NCBI GenBank assembly: GCA_964035545.1
Contig: OZ037766.1
Span: 11,417,722-11,481,721 of the forward strand
Reading direction: 5' to 3'
Length of the DNA: 64,000 bases
Origin: Bugula neritina
Lineage: Eukaryota; Bryozoa; Gymnolaemata; Cheilostomatida; Bugulidae
Part shown: positions 23,301-35,700 of the stretch, piece by piece
How positions within the stretch are numbered: the stretch's first letter is position 1
Layout of the letters: each line of letters starts with the position of its first letter
The notes under the pieces: model-generated
Told to the model about the DNA's origin: nothing
The model's input: only the letters and a program-made list of their open reading frames with translations
Database searches by the model: none
Position numbers and translations under genes: made by a program

Positions 23301-24247
23301 ATCATATATTCACTATGTCATATTTTCACTATATTATATTTTCACCATATCATATCTTCACTATATCATATATTCACTATATCATATTTTCACTATATCA
23401 TATTTTCACTATATCATATCTTCACTATATCATATATTCATGATATCATATCTTTACTATATCATATATTCACTATGTCATATATTCATGATATCATATC
23501 TTCACTATATATCATATCTTCACTATATCATATATTCACTATATATCATATTTTCACTATATCATATCTTCACTATATCATATATTCACTATATCATATC
23601 TTCACTATATCATATCTTCACTATGTCATATCTTCACTATATCATATATTCACTATGTCATATCTTCACTATATATCATATCTTCACTATATCATATCTT
23701 CACTATATCATATCTTCACTATATCATATCTTCACTATATCATCACCTATATAGCGTCCTGGTGAATGGCTTCTAGCACTCGGCTGCTCAGAATATCTGG
23801 TTTGATCCACAGGAGCTCGACTAGCCCCTGCATAGTGCCTGCAATACAAACCAGAAGAGATTACTTGCACTTGATACATGATAGTCATAGTTAACATGCA
23901 TGCACAAAAGTAAACATCTAATCTATATATTATCTTGTATCACCAGAAAAGATTATTTCATTTAATAAAAAAATTATTTCCTGAACTTAAACCTAACTCA
24001 ATCAATATGAATAATGTTTCCATGTCATTTTAAAACCCGAGTAACTGAGCTAGGTTTACCTGTAAGCTGGTGGAGCACCTCTTGACTCTGATTGAGATGG
24101 AGGCTGATTCCTCACATACTGTCGATCATAGCTTCGATCTCTACTCTGAGGAACCGGCGGTTGTCTAGGCTGAGGCTGTGGTGGCTGGCTGGCATACTCA
24201 TCCAGGTTGTCTCTGGAGCCATGGCGAGACCCACCATAAGATGACAT
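20369..24247 (-). CDS. CD225/dispanin-like two-pass membrane protein with GYAPSQS repeats, complete
   Basis: Eight coding exons in transcript order: 24060-24247, 23747-23838, 22796-22892, 22337-22669, 21832-21918, 21206-21321, 20744-20881, 20369-20532. Phases agree and give 404 residues. Residues 1 to about 265 are disordered and rich in S, Y, P, R, Q and G (e.g. QPPQPQPRQPPVPQSRDR). Exon 22337-22669 holds about ten tandem heptads of GYAPSQS. The C-terminal part has a hydrophobic segment (PLVIASVFFNPLLGLIALVLSC), an intracellular loop TKRAVTEEDWATAGKFGR, and a second helix (ITFWLSIAAILSGLIFFAILIGSI). This is the layout of the CD225/IFITM/dispanin family, where NPLLGLIAL corresponds to the conserved first helix and loop. 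Family assignment is inference; the specific orthologue and function are unknown. Confidence 0.85.
22395..22615 (-). repeat. Coding 21-bp tandem repeat (GYAPSQS heptads)
   Basis: About ten in-frame 21-base units on the - strand, each GGG TAT GCC CCT TCC CAG AGT with mostly third-position changes. One is a shortened unit reading GYAHS (near 22435). The antisense and shifted open frames over this block are shadows of the repeat. Confidence 0.92.
23275..23742. repeat. 16-bp minisatellite next to a splice donor
   Basis: About 28 units of ttcactatatcatatc, with occasional one- or two-base length variants (e.g. atatatcat). It lies in the dispanin intron between exons 23747-23838 and 22796-22892. 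The array stops four bases from the GTGATG donor at 23741-23746. Long + strand open frames across it only reflect the repeat period. Confidence 0.93.
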
Positions 24248-26717
24248 CTAAAATAAAGGATGTCTTTTTACCACCATGCAATAAAAACAATAAATTAAGC
24301 GACGTGGAAAATTACACTTTAGTGAAAATTATAAGCTTGATCCAAAACTTGCTTAAAAGATGAAATTGTGATATGATCTATAAAACTTGAAATAGTAAGC
24401 GATCACTGCCTACAAATATTTAAAGTTAATTTGCAGCAACACTAACAGAGTAACTGGAAGTGTAACACTAGTCACCACACTATGACTAAGTCTAAAAGTA
24501 AAAGTCACCTTATTCAGTTACGACTTATCATAATAATTATAATCATTATGACTATGATAAAAGTGATAATGATCTTTATTATCATGATTATAGAAAATTA
24601 TTGTCAGTGAGTTATAGTTATACTTCTACTTACTTACAGTTACTAAGTTACTCTCACACTTACAGTTAATGTTAGCGTTACTGATAACTGTAAGACTAAG
24701 TGATAAGTATCGCCATCAGTCTAGTTTTACGGTGACACTCACAGTCACACTACTTATCTGTAACTATTAGTATTACTATTAGAATGAATCGAATACCAAT
24801 ACTGAGCATTGGTATTTGATTCATTCCAAATTTCTTCATTATGTGATTATCCTTATCATTATGATTATTAATATGACTATGATTATCAAATATCGACTAT
24901 TCAGTTTCACTCTCACTCTCAGTGCCATTCACTCTCACAGTCACAGCGTCAGACTCACAGGCATAATCAGTGTCATCAAAAAATTTAAAATTAAATTGAT
25001 TTTAATATCATTATGATTATTATTATGATTATGAATATCAATATCAGCCGTGAACTGAAAGTGAATACTAATTTGAACTATTCTGATTTAGTATGAGCAT
25101 GAGTAACTCCATTAATACTACTATCAAATTGAAATTCAATTATTCAATTATCATAATCAATATGAAATTGAATTAGAATCGTCAATATGAATATGAAAAT
25201 TGAAACCAAACACGAATGTCAGCAACTACAATAATAGCCATAGGTGAATATTACATTTAATAACTACAATTACAAAGTAATGACGCAAAAATAATATAAA
25301 ACATCATTGACATTCGAGTAAGGTCATAGAGTATTGACTAGAGCCATGGCATTGTTTTTAATTTAAGATTTTATCAACTCGGACATACACTCAAACTGAA
25401 ACTCAAACTGCAACCATTTGGTATAGATGAGAGAAAGTTTTGGTGTAGTTATTTGTCTTTTAAATATCGGCAAACCCCATAGTATTAGTTCAAATCTAGA
25501 TTTTGTTTAACTATCGTAAAATACAAGTAGGTCATGACGCTGTGTTTATAGAGGAGATAATTCTTTAAAACACGAACTGTCTTATTATTTTTATTCGCCT
25601 GATTGACGACGTTTAGAGCGTGTCCACTTACACAATTTAGCATAGACATCAAATCAATAGTATCCTCTCAATGGGATAGCAATCGGCTAATCCGTAATCG
25701 TTGCCTTGAATTCATTCAAACATTATGTTTATTATTTTATAGCAGCCACCATTGATGTAATTATTACAATTTATAGTGATGTTATAAAATTAATTCTTAT
25801 TTTATAATAATTTTAAAGATACAAAAATTATTACAAGTGATTTATTTGCGCTCAAAGCTCCGCACCCCGTACAATACTCGTACTCCATAGCGGCATAGCT
25901 GTAGCCTGTAAGTCGTAAGACTAAGTCAAACTGTCAAAGTGTAAGTCACAGTAAGTGTAACTTAGTAAGTCAATGTCATAGTAAGTGTAGCAATAAGTAA
26001 AAGTTAGTATAACTATAAGTAATACTATTACTATTGTTTTAGTTTTACTGTAATAGTATTAGTATAACATTAACTTTAACTAGGTACAGCTACAAGTACA
26101 AGTATCAGTATCAGTATGAACTATCAGTCTATCACTATGAGACATGATGATGAGTGTATGGCCATCAATAATCAATGATCAATCACTATCAGAACTGGAA
26201 CAATAACAATAGTCAATAAAACTTGAATGGGTCAATATTTTGTTTTATAGATCTATGAATTTTAAAAGCATTTGCTCTAAATATTACTCCTATTTGCATT
26301 CAATTAGCAAGTTACCAATTTAGTGCACTTTGCTAAATCAATAATTGTAAATGCTATTGTGTACTTTTTTTTAGGTTGGTAGATACAAATCAGGCTCACG
26401 ATCTGTGAATTTGATAACTAGTCATCTTTTAGTTAATTTTCCAATTATTTATTGGCTTACTTGTTGATTTTATATTTCTGTAATTATTCAAAAAGAATGT
26501 TTTACTGTTTGTGTTAACTTCTTGACTAGTTGAAAAATGTTTAATTCTAAAAAAGTTTACCGTCAGCCATTTGATTGGAAGTTTGTGCACTTGCTGTAAT
26601 TTAAGTTGCCTTTAAATTTCAATTTGCAAAACAATAAGTTTCCATTGTATATATTAAAAATATATTTTAGATGATTTAGTTATTTTGTGTTTGTAGACTA
26701 ATAACTGATACTTTACA
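24248..26717. other. Intergenic between divergent dispanin and MED25 genes
   Basis: Must hold both promoters, but no core element was convincing. Degenerate ATTATCAT/TAACTTAGT-type low-complexity sequence covers about 24470-25250 and 25900-26220. A near-perfect 19-base-stem hairpin is at 24782-24826. No gene recognised. Confidence 0.6.
24782..24826. repeat. Inverted repeat, 19-bp arms, 7-base loop
   Basis: Left arm gaatgaatcgaataccaat (24782-24800), loop actgagc, right arm attggtatttgattcattc (24808-24826). The arms are complementary with one mismatch (a G-T pair if transcribed). Confidence 0.9.
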
Positions 26718-29700
26718 ATGGATATATCGTCTGCCCCTGGTTCTGCAGCTGCTGATATAGTCTTCCTTGTTGAAGCTACAAGTAACCTGGAGCCAGCATT
26801 CAGCGAAATCAAATATAGTTATCTTACGCCTATTCTCAATTACTTTAATCCAGCTTTTGGGGATGACTCTGAAATGGCTGTGGAAGTAAGATATTTAGTT
26901 GTTTATTTAATAGTTTTGGCTAAATGAAGCGAAACTCAATATAGGCAGGCTATGTATTGATAGTTTGAAATAACATACTTTAAATAAAATTACCTTTTTG
27001 TACGGCAGCTATATCATCAAAAAATGTACAACTGATACTAGAATTTTGCATTTTGAACACAAATTGTACAGCCTCAAAAATACAGTGTATGAATTTTATT
27101 TATATGCTAAAACTATTTGGCTGCCATTACTGTTTAGTGTTATTAGTACAAACTCCCTTAGCAGTTTGAATGAACAGCATTTACTGTACTCTAATAGCAG
27201 GGAAAAGGGCTAATTAGTTAAGCTTAGTAGTTGCTGATATATTACAATACTCTGCTAGCAATAGAGCTTGAACTATTATCCGTACAAATTGCTTTGGTGT
27301 TTTATCCTTAGATAAAGGCAGCGCTCATTTTGAACAAATCTAAATCTAATTTTGTAGTCCAGTAACAATCTGTACACAGTGGTATCTTTCACATCTGCTG
27401 ACGCTGCTCCAATCCCATCTGTATCCAGTGGTCAGCCAACAACCAACAGTCATGAAGTGTTAGAGGCTTTAGGATACATGCAGTACGTAATTCTCACAAC
27501 TAATGCAATTCACATGGCAATAGTAAGCTCAGTGTAATTTCTTACTGTTGTGAATTTCTACAATCATTTAAATTATTACATAGTTTTGTGATTCAATGGC
27601 AGGTAATAATCTGTAATATTTAGTCTCAATATATGTAACACTGGATTTACTTAATGTATTTGCATTCTTATTCAAAATTGTAGTTTTTCACAATGTTGGA
27701 ACTTTGGTGTGAGTCATGTAACTGAGGCACTGGCGATGGGTCTCCAAGTCTTGGATGAATGCAAAAAGCTGCGGAATAAATCATTGTAAGTTACTGTGAT
27801 GTATTCCAACCTTTGAACTATGTATAAATAACTTCAAATTAGTTATCCGCAAAAGAATTTTTGCAGCTCTTAGTTTCTATTTCCAAATAAATATATTTCA
27901 CAACTTTAGTTGGACTATAGCCATCGTTGGCTGTATACTTTTCGGAAATATTTTAAGACACCGAGATTCATGATGTTCACGTGTGTTGGCTGAGGCTTAA
28001 ATTGGGGTTTGGTAATTGACTTTGTTTGTGTCAGAAGATTGACTGTAGTTTAACTGGTTTCTGTAAATCCTCATGCAAATTATCACAGCTGCATCTAGTT
28101 CTGATTGCAGTTTTTCACTGAGTGCATCACTTTTTACTCCTACTACCAGTCTGTCTCTAATTAGTTTACAAAGAATCTGTATGGAAAATGATGCTGTAGT
28201 GAGATTTTCTCTGTATAATTACGTCTAATTTGCCTGCGAATTCACGACCTGTTTACTGTGTAGCTTTTACCTTCTAATGTTTTTTTTACAGACTCACGTC
28301 GGAGAAGCACATAATACTGGTGTGTAACTCAGTGCCCTACAATGTGGGTGTTAGAGTTACCCGCTCATACCTGGGCTTGTTTGCTATTGATCTGATTGGG
28401 AAAATGGCTGAGGTTAGTCTAACTGTAATACTATTGGTTGGAATCAGGTTATGTTCAAGTGGCTTTACTTGATGGATGGTGTTTATTCACATATAATTTT
28501 TCCTGTTCAGGTCACATATAAAGAACAGATGTTAAGACAATGTCGATATGCATTTCAAAATTTGACAAAATTTATTATGAGGTTTATGTTATATATTATT
28601 GTTGTAACTAACTTATTTGATACAGACACAACTTTTCTGTAACAGTTGAAGGCGCATTAGTAAAGTATTAGTAATTACAATAAGTGACTGCAATAGCAGT
28701 GTTACTTGTATCAAGATTAATAAAGACTTTGAAGCCCAACCTTGTGGCTATCATAGAGATATAATTGAGCATTATAACAGGAGTTGTGTTTACTATGTAA
28801 ATTTGGGTCATAACTCCTGTGTTAGTTCATTAACTCTGGTAGCTGTGATGAGTGTAGGTAGCACTCTATATGAAACTAGCTGAATTTACCATTGTTACAA
28901 AGCCAGTGATAAATTCTATTTTATATAGTATTTGTAATTTTATTACATTTACTATTTTTCTTAGAAATATGTGTCACATCCTGCAATGTATGTAGACTGT
29001 TCACTATTGTGTCTGTGTTGTAGAGAGGCGTGCATTTCTCTGTTATATCTCCTCGCCGAAGACCCAAGTTATTTCAGTTGTTTAAAAGAGTTAGCAATCC
29101 CAGTCTTCCAATGATCAATTATGCCGTGGATGCCAAACATCATATTCTATTAGATGGAATCTCAATCAAAGGTTTTTTGTACTGTAAAGAAATACTTTAG
29201 ACCTAGAATATTCTGTATGCTCATTGGGTACTCCATTCCGTCAGCCATTACTGACTCATTACACTAAATATGGCTGCCTCTGTAGAAGCTTTGACTAAAG
29301 CAGCCTACTGAATGGGCTTAATTACTCTTTATAAGTAATCTAGTAACAAAATATGGGATTTTGCTAATCTTGACTTTTATTGATTTCCTGGAATAAAGTG
29401 TTTGTACGTGATTGTTTTCACCATCTTTGTTGCTAATTCTTTACCAATAATTTGAAAATTAATTATAGCTAAATTAATGAAAATTAGTGAAAAACAATTG
29501 GTTGTTTGTCAACGTTTTTGTGTTAGTATTTTTTGATTAATGAATTAACTCTATGAAATGAGTTGGGGGACTAGAGACCTTTTAAATTTGCAGTTCCCCA
29601 AGCTTATTCTGGTGTTGTTTGACCTTCAATATTTCCAAGTAGGGGTGTTATATATAGGGTGTCTTTTCATTTTATAGATAACTAATAAACATAGTATTCA

Positions 29701-32700
29701 CCATGTGGCTGTGTAAATCTATAACACTAATAGATGAAATATGGCTAAGTATTTTGTTGCTGTCTAATATAATTTATCTTTTTATAATTTAAGAGCAACC
29801 ACGCAAAGAGAAAAAGATATTGGAAAGATCTGTAATAGAGTTGGACAACTCCCCAACTCCAGGTAAGCTCTATAAATCTCAACACAATTCTACCTGTCTG
29901 CCGAAGAACGCTAGTCACTAAATGAAAATGTTTTATTCTTTATGTTTTAAATAAAACATGTGTTAACTTATTTTTGAGACTTTTTGCTAGGCTGTGCCTT
30001 ATTACATGTATGCTATAAAAATTCAGTGAAGAGGTTATGTTTTGTAGCAGAGGCAATGGAGCAAACAATTCCCAATGTGTCTACTCAATCAATATTAGAA
30101 AACCAGCTGAAAGTTGCCCAAAGTCATCATAGCTCTGTAGCGCAGGTAAAGATACATTGTGATTACATTAGTTCACTGCTACATTGCAACACATTTTTGA
30201 ATTAGGCTCAATTAATTAGTCATTGATAATTAATTTGTTAGATGCACAACTTTTCCTTAGTGTTGTCACATTCTTTTGAATTCTTTCGAAGATTGTTATC
30301 CCATGAATCATCAGCTGTGATAATGGGCTTTAAGTTTTTAGTAATTATAGTCATGTTGGTAATAACCAAACCCTTAGAGGTTTCCTTTATATTGGCTGTT
30401 TCACTTGCTACCTGTGTAGTTTCAATTTTTTATGTGATTCTTCAGGTATCAACAGCAGCTATTGTGGCAAAATCTGGACAGGCAGCCATTGTAAGTAGAG
30501 CTCAGGAAGCTCCTCTGCTGACCGAGATATTGGCGTCTTCCTCTTCAGGAACCAGTAATCCTGAAAGTAATAAATTAGTCAGCATATACCTGTACATATA
30601 CCAGTCAGTGTATACTACCTGTACATATACCTGTACATATACCTGTACATATACTAGTCAGTGTATACTACCTGTACATATACCTGTACATATACCAGTC
30701 AGTGTATACCTGTATATATACCTGTACATATACCTGTACATATACCAGTCAGTGTATACTACCTGTATATATACCTGTACATATACTAGTCAGTGTATAC
30801 CTGTACATATACCTGTACATATACCTGTACATATACTAGTCATTTACTAGTATATACTCCATAGTTTATCTTGTGGGTTCAGATGCACAGTAAGCTAGCA
30901 ATACAATAACATAGTTAGATCATCATAGACATATACCTAAATGAGACGTCTCGCATTAAAAAGCTCATTTACTAGTACTTACCAATATTTATAGAATTTT
31001 CTGTGAGACCAACTTATGCTTTCAATACATAAAAATGGTTTAAATTTTCATTTTCTTTGGTAATATAACACTGTTTTCTATGATTTTACCAACCTACCCA
31101 TGTTTCTAATAATAACTATTGCATTTCATTAATATTCGAACAATCAACTTGAAATCACTCTGCATTTTAATCTGCAAAAAGTGTTAAAACTACCGAAGCT
31201 TTTTCACATAATGAGCACATATCCTGCCAAGAGTTTGAAAGTTCTCCAGATTCGTTTTTCCTATAATCTTCAACATGTCTACTATTTTTATGATATCTTT
31301 TTTTGTGAATCGTTTAGACACGAGGACATTCATCACAGCACCAGGCTTACAGACAAACACTGCTCCTTCAAACTCTACATCGTTACCAATTTCTCATCAA
31401 TTGACTCAGAACAGACAAATCATCAACCAGAGTGTCGGTAACCAAAATCCCATTTCAATGGCAGGCAGCTCTCACCAAATAGTTCTGTCCATGGCGCAGA
31501 CCGTGAAGAACACAAATGCTTCTTCCTCTATTCAGCAGATATCTGTTCAGCCAGCTGGACAGCAGCAAATGCTCAACAATATGCCCATATCAATGTCTAC
31601 GTCTCAGGATCTGTCTATTACTGATTCTCAAGCTACGGCTGCAGGTTCTCAAGCTATGGCCGGATCTCAAGCTGGGGGAGGTATTCAGACCATGGGCGGC
31701 CACCCGACAATGGTCAATACTTCCTCAAACCAACAGAATGCTGCTGGAGGTCCAATGACTGGTGGTGTGATGACATCAAACCCGCAGACTATTGGTAACA
31801 CTCCTTGCGCTTATTTAATGTGGTAGACTTTGTTCCTTTAGCTTTTAAAGTATAAAATGTAAGATGTCTTTTATTATATAGATCGTGTTTTTATTATAAA
31901 TATTTGAGGGTTGTGACATTTGCGTTTCATAGAGTTGTGCTGTCCAACACCGTGATTCAATGGGCTATGTCTACACATTGTAGTTATAAATTCAGGAGGT
32001 TACAACGCTATGTTACCGTCAGTTGGCAACATGTCACAGGTGCCAGGTGCTCAGTCCAGACATCCCAACATGGTCACCATACCAAATGCCCAACCTGGTG
32101 AGTCAACTTGAAACCTCCATATATTCAGTATTAACTTGTACTGTTCTTTATCTGCTTTTCTAGTCAATTTTTCTTTAAAATAATGCAAAAGTTCTGCTAC
32201 TGAAGCATAAATGAATTCAAAGTTTAATAAAATCATTGATTATATCCATAGCTAAGTATAGACTAATCTTTATTATTTTTTATTCTAATGTCAAAATGAA
32301 AACCCTAAATAACATGAATATAATAACAAGTAACGTAAATTTTATTATTCTAGCTACACTATAGTGTATGAATCATGCTATTATTTTTTTAGGTGGTCAA
32401 TTCAATAGAGCTCCTAATACCAACCAGTATCAGGCATCACAACAACAACCTCTCATGCAGCAGCAGCAGCAACAACAACAACCTCTCATGCAACAGCAGC
32501 AGCCGCTCATGCAGCAGCAGCCTCTCATGCAACAGCAGCAACAGCCAATGGTTCAAGGAGGAAACCATATACCAATGCAACAGCAGTCTGTTTCTGCAGG
32601 TCAGCAAATTAGAGGACCCCATCCAAGCAATATGCCAGGTAGTTTCATTCAATTTATACGCCCATGCCCATCAATTGTGAGATACTTTAATGAAATATTT

Positions 32701-35700
32701 CTTCTTTTTAATGTATGCTGAATCTTTTATTTTTGGGACAAGTTGCAATGTATCTAAGTTACCATTTATTTGTTTGAAATTTAGAATTGAGTATTTTTCA
32801 AAGAATGCAAGTGTACCCAGGCAGTAGTCAATTCATATGAATGTACAATTCCGCTAAAGTCAATAATTTACTGATTTATTATTTGTTGTAAATTTATGCA
32901 TTCTTTCTCTTAAATGCACAGCTTTGAGGTTTCATATTTTCGGACAAATTTTATTGCTTTATTTGGAAATTTGTTATGACAATTATTATTCATAGCTTCA
33001 ATGATTTTTCAACTTTTAATCTAATGCTGAAATTAATTTCTCTTCTGCTTTTAGTTCAGATCATTTCTCGGCCGCCAAACGCCTCAAACGCTCAGTTTCC
33101 GCACCAGCAAACACGCCAAAGTGGATCAGCCAAGACTGTGTGGCAAGGTGCTGTATTGTTTTACTATTATCATTAACTGCAATATTGCAGTGTGTCATTC
33201 AGTGCTCCCTATTCCAATTCTTTTAAATATGTTCTCTAGAGAGAGCACGGTTCCTATCTACTATGTAGAATTTAAATCTCACTTTTGTGAAGCTGTGTAA
33301 GTATTCTAATGTATGTTATACATGCTCCTACATCTACATCTACATGTAAGTTTATTATCTTTCTCCTTTTACAAGACTGCGACATAATACTGTATTTGCT
33401 TGCATGTGTAGGTACTCTAGAATATAATGAAAGAAGGAGTAACGCTGTAGGACAAAGTGACAGGATATTGTCGATCCCTGCCCAGTTCTCAGCTGATTCC
33501 CTAACAGATGGAGACTTGTAAGTCATAGGCTCTAGTATTAATGAGATGTACTGCAATAGACACACATTTAGCATCATGTAAATAGTGCTTGTTTGCCTAG
33601 AGAGGCTATCGCTTTCAGCTTAATGATTTGGTTATTGCTTTTACCGTTTTGTTTTCTTATTTTTAACCAATAGCCTATTTTCCTAAAGCTGCTAAGAATA
33701 AACATTAATCTGCCATCTGTCACTACTGTTTATCTGAGAGTTACTGCTCTCTTTAGCTGTAAACTTTAGTGTATTGTTTTGTACAGAACGTTCTCGGAAT
33801 TTCTTTCAACTGCACTATTTACATTTGCATGAACAGCATTTCTGAAAGTTGGATTTATTTTCACCTCTAGTCTGTGTCTACAGGGTTGCAAGTGGCGCTC
33901 TATTCAAGTGGCCTCAGAAGTTGCCAGTCTTTACTTTACCAGAGAAGATTATAACTCAGTCAATGGAATGTCGCAGAATGTTGAGTAAAGAGAGTAGACG
34001 ACTAGGGGTGCTGGCTGATATGAGTCCCAACTCTACATTCAGAACGTTCATCAGCATGATGGTAGAAAAAGGAACTGTGAGTAGAAATTCTTTTATATTC
34101 TCTTACTCATGCTCACACTGCACCTGTTATACTCATGCTCACACCTGTCATACTTGTACTCATATAGCACCTGCCATACTCATATAGCACCTGCCATACT
34201 CATATAGCACCTGTTATACTCATGCTCACACCTGTTATACTCATGCTCACGCCTGTCCTACTCATGCTCACATCTGTCCTACTCATGCTCACCCTATTAT
34301 ACTCATGCTCACATGGTAACTGTCATGCTCACAACCAGATCTTCAGTTTTCACAAAAGTTTAAAAGTTTTTTAATCTCAGCTGTTCAGTCAATGATATAA
34401 TGTGGTGTGATATGATATAATGTGGTGTGATCTGGTATATTATATAATGTAGTGTGATATGGTATATGATACAATGTGGTGTGATATGGTATATGGTATA
34501 ATGTGGTGTGATATGGTATATTATATAATGTGGTGTGATATGGTATATGATACAATGTGGTGTTATCTGGTATATGATATAATGTGGTGTGATATGATAT
34601 ATGATATAATGTGGTGTGATATGATATATGATATAATGGGGTGTGATATGATATATGATATAATGGGGTGTGATATGGTATATTATATAATGTGGTGTGA
34701 TATGGTATATGATATAATGTGGTGTGATCTGGTATATGGTATAATGTGGTGTGATCTAGTATATGGTATAATGTGGTGTGAAATGATGTGGTATGATTTT
34801 GCACCAATGCATTTGCTTTTAGTTTGTATTTTCTTTATTTGGAAAAATGACAGTTTCTAGTAAAATCATTTACCATTTGCATTATTTTTCAGGCTGGTAT
34901 AATCAACATGAGTGCTTCTAATTACAACACATATGAATACAGTATCCTAGTGCTTCTGGTTATCAAAAATCCCAGCAGCAACATTGGACCTACTTTTAAA
35001 GCCGTGTTGCCGCGCAATCAAAATGCCTTTTATGAAGAACTTAGAAAAAATATTCAACTGTTTAAAGATAAGGTATGTCAAATTTTCACACTTTTTTAAG
35101 AATACACAATATTTTATTATCTAGTGCTTTTGACCAATTGTAAATGGTTATAGCAGGGTTAAGAAGTGGCCCTGGTGTTAGAGCTTCCTGTAGCCACCAA
35201 CTTACAAGTGTCATAATCACTAGCATTTCCCTGTACTGAATCCACTGCACTGTAAAAGGCCATTGCAAGCATTTCAGCATTAATTGCGTCTATACCACCA
35301 TGGTGAAGCCTAACTAACTTGAATGATATAAATAGAGCTGTATTATCTTAGCTGTGGGTGAAAGAAATGACCTTATGCTGAAAAAAATAGTTTTCATGTA
35401 CTTCATTGATTATCCAACAGTCGGCTAACTGAGACATAAATTAATGGTCAAAATCATCTCATCTCTAATCTACTTTACTCTAATTACTAATAGAGTAAGT
35501 CACTGTTTATTGCCCTTGATATTTGAAAGACACAGAATTGACTGTTCATGAAAACACCAAAAAGTTTCCAAACTTTTCAGCTTCATGTTTCTTATTTCCA
35601 GTTGACTGCGGGAGCATTTTTATTGCTCACAAAAACAACTTGTAATAGTAACTTATGCTGTCCTGGTACATTGTTTTTATTTAAAATTATATCTATTATT

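Noticed and set aside
23440-23765. Tyr/Ile/His-repeat frames of about 100 codons
   Set aside because: Produced by the 16-bp satellite; no start context, domain or splice support.
34385-34860. Frames of 133-140 codons on both strands (YHTTLYHIP, MWCDMVYDI)
   Set aside because: Both strands open because the 27-base repeat period is a multiple of three; intronic to MED25.
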